A DNA stretch of 7,080 nt from Methanomicrobia archaeon LH_S13. GTDB taxonomy: Archaea; Halobacteriota; Syntropharchaeia; Alkanophagales; Methanospirareceae. A program made the position numbers and the translations under genes. The notes beneath the pieces are model-generated. The model saw nothing but the letters and a program-made list of their open reading frames with translations, was not told the origin of the DNA and did no database searches. The DNA lies in assembly GCA_023659785.1 (NCBI GenBank), contig JAGXOR010000069.1, positions 1-7,080 of the forward strand, in the 5' to 3' direction. This document shows positions 1 through 5,045 of this stretch, in pieces (positions within the stretch are counted from its first letter, which is position 1; each line of letters opens with the position of its first letter).

Positions 1-61
1 AAAATCAGGTATGGAACCACCCCTATATAAATGTTGCCGTATTATTTTGGAAACGTTGCAC
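1..61 (-). mobile_element. Probable end of a mobile element interrupting the PAC2 gene
   Basis: On the minus strand the PAC2-family reading departs from its family at about 56-61, and a stop follows at 23-25. The replacing sequence is A/T-rich and contains a TATA-like stretch (TTTATATA, about 25-33) followed by GGGGTGG, as often seen at the start of an insertion sequence. The sequence CTAGTGCAACGTTTCC (minus strand, ending near 49) recurs with one mismatch at 7029-7044 on the plus strand. No transposase is visible within the window, so the element type is unknown and the boundary is inferred. Confidence 0.35.
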
Positions 62-310
62 TAGGCCTTCATCACCGTATATCCGCAATGGATTTTTCGA
101 TTTCCCCTCGTGCACCACCATAACAGGAGGAAACAAATCAGATTCAATGTGGCCTATCTCCTTATATCCCATGCGCTCCACGATATAAGACGCGGCAATC
201 GTTCCTACCAGACCCACGTCCGGCAAGCCCTCTATCACAATCGGATTTTTATGTTTCACGCCTTCTTTTTCCACTATTCTTACCTCTCCCCTCATAACCG
301 TGCTGGTCAT
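23..310 (-). pseudogene. PAC2-family protein (archaeal proteasome-assembly-chaperone-like), 3'-truncated
   Basis: The 95-residue reading begins with a PAC2-type N-terminus: a short strand region, then NPIVIEGLPDVGLVGTIAA (about residues 22-40), a segment ending in FPPVMVVHEG, and PLRIYGDEGLV at about 74-84. PAC2 proteins of archaea are usually about 230-260 residues, so only the first third is present. After GLV the sequence (QRFQNNTATFI, then stop) no longer resembles the family. The start is supported by an SD-like AAGGGGG about 8 bases upstream of the ATG. It lies 25 bases after thyX on the same strand, so the two were probably cotranscribed. The PAC2 fold is found in eukaryotic proteasome assembly chaperones, and archaeal homologues are thought to help proteasome assembly. 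The remaining fragment is unlikely to fold. A less likely alternative is an assembly join at this edge. Confidence 0.8.
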
Positions 311-335
311 ACTATCGCCCCCTTAGCTATCTTCA

Positions 336-1073
336 CTATTTTATTAAAATCTTTTTTAACTCCTTCTCTATTATCCCCCTCGCTTGCTCCTCAAATTCGC
401 CCTTCACTTCACGCTTCTCCGGCACTAACTTTTTGAATGGACACGTATTTGGACGAGCTTTGTTCTCCGGGCATACGCCAAGCGTGAATCCCCGGCACCA
501 TATCCGCGACAAAATATCGGGGTATTCCGCCAGGCATATTTTGTACATGCGCATCGCAAGCTCTCTGATTTCCGGTGATGCTCTTACACATAGCCGGACC
601 ATAAAGAAGTTTATCAGGCTGCGAACGTTCATCGTAACCACGTAATGCGTGTGCAGTGCCATAGGCAAGACATACCTCGCCTGTTCTCTCGCAACGCCGA
701 GTTCTCGCAACTTTGTGTATGCCTCGTTGGCGCTTTTCATTGCATCCCTGTAAATCCTCGCTTCTTCCTCTTTACCTTCTCGCTCTAACCTTTTTGGAAT
801 ATAGTAGCTAAATCCTTCTTCTTCCGTATATCTCGTGCTTCTCGCTGTGTGGCTGGCTATTCTGTGCTCTAACAAGTGCCTGCTCAATGAAACACTTACC
901 TCCGAGAGATCAAAAGTGAAATAGATATGCTCAAGCACCGATGAATAATCATTATCCGTAATTAGCTCAACTATTTCCTTATTGCTTTGCGTCAAAGAAG
1001 CGTCACTCATCCTTGCCGCTTCTGCAACCAGATTTACTCCCTCTTCTGTTACTCTAAGCAGTTTCACGTTCAT
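336..1073 (-). CDS. thyX: Flavin-dependent thymidylate synthase ThyX
   Basis: ThyX makes dTMP from dUMP using FAD, NADPH and methylenetetrahydrofolate (or an archaeal equivalent) as carbon donor, in the cytoplasm as a homotetramer. The protein is 245 residues from the chosen start, a normal length. It shows SVLEHIYFTF (about 45-54), the signature region HRIAS...STRY (70-82) and MNVRSLINFFMVR (about 148-160), which contains the conserved Arg of the dUMP site. An in-frame ATG lies 75 bases further upstream (1148), but the start at 1073 is preferred: it has AAAGGTG six bases before it and matches the usual ThyX N-terminus (MNVKLLRVTEEG). The canonical motif is RHRxxS, whereas here the first position is Glu (LLEHRIAS), an unusual substitution. 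The C-terminal third has four Cys (about 180, 193, 201, 211). The reading is intact, unlike its neighbours, so it is probably under selection. Downstream is the PAC2 gene. Confidence 0.93.
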   Translation of the reverse strand: MNVKLLRVTEEGVNLVAEAARMSDASLTQSNKEIVELITDNDYSSVLEHIYFTFDLSEVSVSLSRHLLEHRIASHTARSTRYTEEEGFSYYIPKRLEREGKEEEARIYRDAMKSANEAYTKLRELGVAREQARYVLPMALHTHYVVTMNVRSLINFFMVRLCVRASPEIRELAMRMYKICLAEYPDILSRIWCRGFTLGVCPENKARPNTCPFKKLVPEKREVKGEFEEQARGIIEKELKKILIK

Positions 1074-1075
1074 TT

Positions 1076-1113
1076 CTAACACCTTTTTAGCTAATGATAA
1101 TACACCTATAAAA
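1076..1113 (-). promoter_or_regulatory. thyX promoter and ribosome binding site
   Basis: On the minus strand a TATA-like TTTTATAG (1106-1113) lies about 36 bases before the ATG at 1073, and AAAGGTG (about 1080-1086) sits six bases before it. This spacing gives a very short leader and favours the 1073 start over 1148. The TATA box lies inside the longer alternative reading frame, which is a further reason to doubt that frame's upstream start. Confidence 0.5.
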
Positions 1114-1233
1114 CCCTTCACTATTTTTAATTCCTTGCCCTCTCTCAAAAATAATCATTTCTATATCAAATCAAAACCTCTATCATAGCCCCCTTTTTGA
1201 TAAGAGTTTGCGTCAATTTAAGCGGGATATATT

Positions 1234-1769
1234 CTATGAAAGTCGTGTGTTGGATTCGGATAATTCACTGAGGTTTTTTGTCTCTAACATCCTGAGGTAA
1301 TCCTTGTCAATGGTAGGGTATTCGTCCTTGTTTTTGCTCCTCATTTCCAGGATGTAATTTTTTCGTAGGTTTCCCTAATTTATGGAACTCGATAGTGCAA
1401 AGCTTATCCAAATAGCTAAGGGTTATTTTTCTTGGAGAGGCGTTATAAACTCCTAAAACCAAAACACCTTCAAACCATGGATCTATTTGAGGCCCTGCCA
1501 GTAAAATAAGCCCTTTTCTTGCATAATATGACCTAAGCCCTATGCTGCCCGCAATAGCCCTAGAGAGTTTAATCTTCTCGAATGTTGTCAAAAGTGCAAA
1601 ATCACCGGGGCTTATAGTACCTTCTCCATTTTGCCTACCAATATTTATTTCTTTCTCTTGACGGCTAACCAATATCCTATTACCTAAACGCATGTCATAA
1701 CTAGCTGGCTCTAAGCATTCTTGCGAATTATCTCGCCATTTTTCAATGCTCGATATCGCTCATCAGCAT
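1234..1769 (-). pseudogene. dcd: dCTP deaminase/dUTPase-family gene broken by three frameshifts
   Basis: The longest open piece (128 residues, 1307-1693) contains the family core GSIGLRSYYARKGLI, then GPQIDPWFEGVLVLGVYN, and HPGNEEQKQGRIP near its end. Reading across frames recovers the missing ends. An ATG at 1769 starts MLMSDIE; a missing base near 1750 leads to ALKNGEIIRKNA; a missing base near 1715 leads to LEPASYDMRLGNRI, the standard N-terminal motif. Near 1315 an extra base leads from GRIP to TIDKDYLRMLE and a stop at 1234-1236. The reconstructed protein is about 180 residues, normal for the family. Family members convert dCTP to dUTP (some on to dUMP), the precursor pathway for ThyX, which fits the neighbour. 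The catalytic Glu usually found in the L-x-L-E-x-x-N stretch appears as Gly (LVLGVYN), so even the ancestor may not have been a standard deaminase. Sequencing error is possible, but the nearby thyX reads cleanly. Confidence 0.82.
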
Positions 1770-1775
1770 TTTCAA

Positions 1776-1807
1776 TCCTTAGATAAGTTATACCCTTTTT
1801 ATATATA
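1776..1807 (-). promoter_or_regulatory. Promoter and SD of the broken dcd gene
   Basis: On the minus strand TATATATAAA (1798-1807) is centred about 33 bases before the ATG at 1769, and AAGGA (1776-1780) lies seven bases before that ATG. This supports 1769, rather than the internal ATG at 1693, as the original start, and so supports the frameshift reconstruction. Confidence 0.55.
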
Positions 1808-1875
1808 CAAACTTTTATATTATACTCAGCACCGGCATAAATTGCGCTTTTTTATCGGCAAGGTCTTAGAGCAGA

Positions 1876-1933
1876 TTTATATTTATATAGCGTCAGCCAC
1901 CTTTTAGTTTGATATATGAAGTTAAAAAGGTGG
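1876..1933 (+). promoter_or_regulatory. Promoter and SD-covering inverted repeat of the IS630 remnant
   Basis: A TATA-like stretch (TTTATATTTATATA, 1876-1889) precedes a perfect 9-bp inverted repeat: CCACCTTTT at 1897-1905 and AAAAGGTGG at 1925-1933, with a 19-base loop. The right arm contains the likely SD of the transposase (ATG at 1939). A transcript from the local TATA box would start near 1905-1915 and lack the left arm, whereas read-through from outside would carry both arms and hide the SD. This mirrors translational protection known for some bacterial insertion sequences; its operation here is inference. Confidence 0.45.
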
Positions 1934-1938
1934 TACAA

Positions 1939-2313
1939 ATGATTACGATAGGATTTAGCGAGAAAGAGAAGCAGGCATTGGAGTACGAGCGTTATAACTA
2001 TCCACATCCGTGAGTACAGCGTAAAATGGAAGCTCTTTGGCTGAAGAGCCAGGGACTGAGCCACGAAAAGATATGCCAACTTACAGGAACTCGCCCAATA
2101 CATTGCGCAGTTACCTGCGGGCATATCAACAAGGGGGGATCGAGGCGTTGAAACGATTAACGTAGCAGACCCCGAGGGGCAGGAAAGCATCCTGAAAGAG
2201 GGGCTGGAGCCCCGTCTCGAAGAACCCCGAGGGGGTTAAAGAATCGTCTTTTTTGTTGATGCTGCCCATTTCGTGCTGACTCCTTTTCGGCTCTCTGGTA
2301 TCTTGCGTGGTAC
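1939..2313 (+). pseudogene. IS630-family transposase remnant
   Basis: Reading from ATG 1939 gives MITIGFSEKEKQALEYER, then a TGA at 2011 where the family would have Arg (PHP-stop-VQRKMEALWLKSQGL). It continues as a helix-turn-helix region, SHEKICQLTG. A missing base near 2089-2090 shifts the frame to SPNTLRSYLRAYQQGG and EALKRL. About 80-100 residues expected in the family are then absent at about 2162, after which another frame gives ADPEGQESILKEGLEPRLEE, a TAA at 2237, and IVFFVDAAHFVL with the first catalytic Asp of the DDE domain. A further shift near 2287 gives LWYLAWY, and the reading ends where the ISL3 element begins. The rest of the catalytic domain, including the second Asp and the Glu/Asp, is absent. 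It is a dead element predating the ISL3 insertion. Confidence 0.8.
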
Positions 2314-2335
2314 TTAAATATAAGTAAAACAAGCA

Positions 2336-2364
2336 TTTATAATCGATTAATCTGCAAAGGAGAG
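2336..2364 (+). promoter_or_regulatory. Promoter and SD of the ISL3 transposase
   Basis: A TATA-like TTTATAAT (2336-2343) is centred about 32 bases before the ATG at 2372, and AAAGGAGAG (2356-2364) lies seven bases before it. The start codon is therefore well supported. Confidence 0.55.
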
Positions 2365-2371
2365 AATAAAA

Positions 2372-3610
2372 ATGCACAAAATCGAAATACCGCTTGATAT
2401 TGTGGACGTCGAGATCGAGAACGTTGAGATAAATAAAGAGGGTGATATTATTATCACGGTAAAGAGTACAGATAAGGATACACGCTGCCATAAATGTGGC
2501 AGAAAGATTACCAAACTACATGGACACGACCGAGAGATTACGCTACGCCATTTGTCAATTTTGGGCAGGAAGGTATACATTCGTATTCGTCCTGCAAGAT
2601 ACCAGTGTACGCATTGCAAAGGTAATCCAACTACGACACAGAAATTGACGTGGTACGAGCCGAGAAGCCCGCACACGATCGCGTATGAAGAGCACGTATT
2701 GCGTGAATTAGTGCATAGTACGGTATTGGATGTCAGCATTAAGGAAGATTTAGGCTATGAAGCCGTGATGGGCATTATCCGGCGTCATGTCCAGACTGAG
2801 GTAGATTGGAGCGAAATTGAGCGATTGGACGAGATAGGAATCGATGAAATCTCGCTGAAGAAAGGGCACAAGGACTTTGTAACGATCGTAACTGCGCACA
2901 CAGGGGGCAATATAATAATCCTGGCGGTACTCAAAGGCCGCAAGAAGAGCATGGTGAAGGCGTTTTTATCGAGTATCCCCAAACGATTAAGGAAAACAAT
3001 CCTAACAGTGTGTTCAGATATGTACGAAGGCTATATCAATGCGGTGAGAGAGGTTTTCGGGGATGACATTCCAATCGTACTTGACCGTTTTCACATTGCT
3101 AAATTATACAGAAAGGGATTGGATGAACTACGAAAGAGGGAGATGAAACGTCTGAAGAAAGAACTACCAAAAGAAGAATATAAAAAACTCAAAGGAGCAA
3201 TGTGGATATTGCGCAGGGATATAGAAGAATTGACAGATGAGGATTTAGAAGTTTTGAAATGGTTATTTAGGTACTCTCCAATATTGGAATTGGCATACAA
3301 ACTCTGTAATGAGTTGACTGCTATTTTTGATGGTGATTATTCTAAAAGAGAAGCGGAGCGTAAGATCAATCGTTGGAAGAAACGAGTCATAAAAAGTGGA
3401 TTGACTTGCTTTAACAGCTTTTTAGTTACGTTGGATAAGTGGATGGATGGGATTACAAACTACTTCATTAACCGGCAAACGAGCGGTTTCGTGGAGGGCT
3501 TTAATAACAAGATTAAGGTGATTAAACGGCGTTGTTATGGAATTCTAAACGTTAAACATCTGTTTCAGCGCATACACCTTGATCTTGAGGGATATTCTTT
3601 TTTTGCTTGA
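2372..3610 (+). CDS. ISL3-family transposase
   Basis: This 412-residue DDE transposase is of full family length. The N-terminus holds a zinc-binding pair, CHKC (39-42) and CTHC (79-82), separated by a stretch with several His, as in the ISL3 zinc finger. The catalytic DDE residues are probably Asp158 in EIGIDEIS, Asp216 in CSDMYEG and Glu375 in SGFVEGFNNKIK; VLDRFHIAKL (237-244) is the conserved stretch after the second Asp. The C-terminus (HLDLEGYSFFA) is the usual ISL3 ending. No stop or frameshift interrupts it, and it has its own SD, so it may still be active, in contrast to the decayed transposases on both sides. It would catalyse DNA cleavage and strand transfer of its own element. It ends in a run of T bases (3594-3604) that could also serve as an archaeal-type terminator. 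Confidence 0.95.
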   Translation: MHKIEIPLDIVDVEIENVEINKEGDIIITVKSTDKDTRCHKCGRKITKLHGHDREITLRHLSILGRKVYIRIRPARYQCTHCKGNPTTTQKLTWYEPRSPHTIAYEEHVLRELVHSTVLDVSIKEDLGYEAVMGIIRRHVQTEVDWSEIERLDEIGIDEISLKKGHKDFVTIVTAHTGGNIIILAVLKGRKKSMVKAFLSSIPKRLRKTILTVCSDMYEGYINAVREVFGDDIPIVLDRFHIAKLYRKGLDELRKREMKRLKKELPKEEYKKLKGAMWILRRDIEELTDEDLEVLKWLFRYSPILELAYKLCNELTAIFDGDYSKREAERKINRWKKRVIKSGLTCFNSFLVTLDKWMDGITNYFINRQTSGFVEGFNNKIKVIKRRCYGILNVKHLFQRIHLDLEGYSFFA

Positions 3611-3614
3611 TTTA

Positions 3615-3943
3615 TCAGGGAGATATGTTCAACGCCAAGCACGTTCGTGGCGAGAAAAGTCTTAATGAGGTCTCTTATTTCATACCCGTTTTTTTTCTTA
3701 TCCCTTTTTAGGCATCCTGCAATCAAATTAACCACGCCAACGCCCCTTAGGAAGTTCATAAACAGTCCCAAGCCGTTATTTCGCATTAGCGTGGTTTTTT
3801 ATCTTTCCACCATTCTTTTTCCCCAATGCGATGGCTACGGCAATGACATACTGAAACTTTGCGAACCACACTGATAGTTGACTGACGTCTTCGGCAGAAC
3901 TGACTTCTGATATAATCTTTATATACCACCATGGATATTCCAT
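3615..3943 (-). pseudogene. N-terminal remnant of a DDE-type transposase, frameshifted and cut by the ISL3 end
   Basis: The first frame starts at ATG 3943 with a strong SD (GGAGGGG, seven bases upstream) and gives 55 residues, MEYPWWYIKIISEVSSAEDV...KIKNHANAK, then TAA. It overlaps a second frame starting at ATG 3786 (NNGLGLFMNFLRGVGVVNL... NGYEIRDLIKTFLATNVLGVEHISLIN). The second part resembles the N-terminal helical region of transposases of the IS4/IS1634/IS1380 group, but the family assignment is uncertain. The open frame continues to 3565 only by running into the reverse strand of the ISL3 gene, so those last residues are not genuine. The two pieces were probably one protein split by an indel around 3780-3790; a programmed shift or two coupled genes are less likely. 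No catalytic residues remain. Confidence 0.55.
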
Positions 3944-3948
3944 ATTTT

Positions 3949-3992
3949 GTCCCCTCCTCTCACTATCACTTTATAAGTCAGAAGGAGGGGAC
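3949..3992 (-). promoter_or_regulatory. Perfect 10-bp inverted repeat covering the SD of the remnant, with TATA box in the loop
   Basis: GTCCCCTCCT (3949-3958) and AGGAGGGGAC (3983-3992) are perfect inverted copies with a 24-base loop. In the minus-strand transcript the proximal arm is the SD of the ORF starting at 3943. A TATA-like TTATAA (3971-3976) lies in the loop, about 30 bases before that ATG. Locally started transcripts would therefore lack the distal arm, while read-through RNA would form a G/C-rich hairpin over the SD. It could instead be part of the element's terminal repeat. Confidence 0.5.
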
Positions 3993-4026
3993 GATAAATT
4001 TTTCCTTAAAATCCAGAAAAAATTAC

Positions 4027-4063
4027 TTTATAAATGCCTGTTCTATGTAAGAATTAGGGGGAT
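4027..4063 (+). promoter_or_regulatory. Promoter and SD of the STAND NTPase gene
   Basis: TTTATAAAT (4027-4035) lies about 40 bases before the ATG at 4071, preceded by an A-rich stretch suitable as a TFB recognition element. AGGGGGAT (4056-4063) lies seven bases before the ATG. The gene thus has its own promoter, divergent from the minus-strand transposase remnant, and does not depend on read-through from the ISL3 element. Confidence 0.6.
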
Positions 4064-4070
4064 AAGCAAA

Positions 4071-5003
4071 ATGGGTGATCCATTAACGCTTGCGATAATC
4101 TATGCGATTTTAAAAAAGTGTGTGGGACTAAGTTTAGATGAAATTTTAGATGAAATTTTAGATAAATTTTCCAGCAAAGCTTTTGGGAGCATCAAAGATA
4201 AATTCTTCAAAAAGAAGGGTAAGTCAGAAAAAGAGCTTCTAAATGATGTTATTCAAGAATTGAAAAAGAGTGGTATTGGAAAAGAGATTGCAGAGAAAGA
4301 AGATAGAATCCTGAGTGTAAGTCTTGAATACTATTCAAAAATAAGCAAAGACACCAAAGAGATTGAAAGCCTTTCCAACTTGCTAAATGAAAAAGTTGAT
4401 GAGATAAAAAGAGAGGGAATTGAAATATCAGAAAAAACGGAAGAGCTCCGTAATATTGTTTCTGAATTTGATTTGCCAAAGACATATAAAATTTTCAACA
4501 GAGATTTAGCCGGAGTTAAGGACGCTCTTTATATACATCCCACTATAATTGAAGGCTACATTGAGAGACCAGAAGTTGTGGGCTTAACTGCTTATCAGAA
4601 CATAAGGATATTAGGAAAGCCGGGCAGTGGAAAAACAACCGCGATTTATAAGATTATCGAGCACTCCAACCCGGAACAGGTGGTTTTAATTAAAGATGAA
4701 TTCACTGAAATAGACATTCACCGGCTGTTAAGAGAAGATCTGGATGACAATTTTTTATTAGTCTGGGATGATTTTCCTGTGCGTCCAAAATTGTTTAGGG
4801 ATACCATCTATAAGTTAAGGAATCCTGAATTAAGGAATAAGTTTGAGAATTTTTATATACTCTGTGCAGCTAAATCCACTGAGATAGAAAAGATAAATGA
4901 TGAGATAATGTCTTCAGATCCAGATTTCTGGAATAAAGTCAATTTAACAGAGGTAATCGAATTACAAGAGCTTGAAATAGACCAAAATAAGGAGCTAATT
5001 TGA
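4071..5003 (+). CDS. STAND-type P-loop NTPase, N-terminal part of an interrupted NTPase-TPR protein
   Basis: This 310-residue reading carries an N-terminal helical region with a hydrophobic first helix (about 4-20, LTLAIIYAILKKCVGL), a charged segment, and a probable coiled coil at about 92-135. A nucleotide-binding domain follows: Walker A GKPGSGKTT (182-190), Walker B FLLVWDDF (228-235) with two acidic residues, and a sensor-like strand FYILCAAKST (261-270). It stops at TGA 5001-5003 inside what should be the helical subdomain after the NTPase core. The next codons continue the same frame into a winged-helix-like and TPR region, so the natural product was probably one 963-residue protein. 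STAND NTPases with C-terminal repeats act as ATP-driven sensors that oligomerise on ligand binding; many archaeal and bacterial examples are anti-phage. The N-terminal domain matches no effector that I recognise (no TIR, nuclease or protease motif). A stand-alone truncated NTPase would lack its sensor. Confidence 0.85.
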   Translation: MGDPLTLAIIYAILKKCVGLSLDEILDEILDKFSSKAFGSIKDKFFKKKGKSEKELLNDVIQELKKSGIGKEIAEKEDRILSVSLEYYSKISKDTKEIESLSNLLNEKVDEIKREGIEISEKTEELRNIVSEFDLPKTYKIFNRDLAGVKDALYIHPTIIEGYIERPEVVGLTAYQNIRILGKPGSGKTTAIYKIIEHSNPEQVVLIKDEFTEIDIHRLLREDLDDNFLLVWDDFPVRPKLFRDTIYKLRNPELRNKFENFYILCAAKSTEIEKINDEIMSSDPDFWNKVNLTEVIELQELEIDQNKELI

Positions 5004-5045
5004 CTGTGCTGCGAGGAATTAAATATAGAAGCAAGCGATGAAGCC

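Larger units (their letters stand above)
2325..3614 (+). mobile_element. ISL3-family insertion sequence, approximate limits
   Basis: The limits are estimated from where flanking transposase remnants stop matching their own families: the IS630 remnant near 2313 and the minus-strand remnant near 3611-3620. A short inverted match supports this: TAAAACAAGCA at 2325-2335 and its complement with one mismatch at 3604-3614. No longer terminal repeat and no 8-bp target duplication were seen, although ISL3 elements normally have both. The ends may therefore be trimmed or misplaced by some bases. Confidence 0.4.

Noticed and set aside
336..1148. Start of ThyX at 1148, giving 270 residues
   Set aside because: The extra N-terminal 25 residues are not ThyX-like, the 1148 ATG has no clear SD at proper spacing, and the TATA box and SD for 1073 lie inside the extension.
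1149..1233. Possible small gene or RNA between thyX and the dcd remnant
   Set aside because: Only an A/T-rich stretch and a weak 5-bp inverted repeat (around 1180-1205) are present; there is no coding signal or recognisable RNA.
1307..1693. A complete 128-residue deaminase-family protein starting at 1693
   Set aside because: The in-frame upstream sequence LEPASYD continues the family motif, and the conserved N- and C-terminal parts are found in other frames, so the ATG at 1693 is internal.
1852..2190. Minus-strand open reading of 112 residues
   Set aside because: It lies opposite the IS630 remnant, has low-complexity composition and no SD; the plus-strand similarity explains the region.
3565..3614. 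Last residues of the minus-strand reading (about QAKKEYPSRSRCMR) as part of the transposase
   Set aside because: They are the reverse strand of the ISL3 gene's 3' end and do not belong to the remnant.
5001..5003. TGA as selenocysteine or a general recoding of UGA to Trp
   Set aside because: Other genes here end in TGA at sensible places (for example the ISL3 transposase) and use TGG for Trp. No selenoprotein family fits and no SECIS-like structure was evident by eye, so a nonsense change is simpler.
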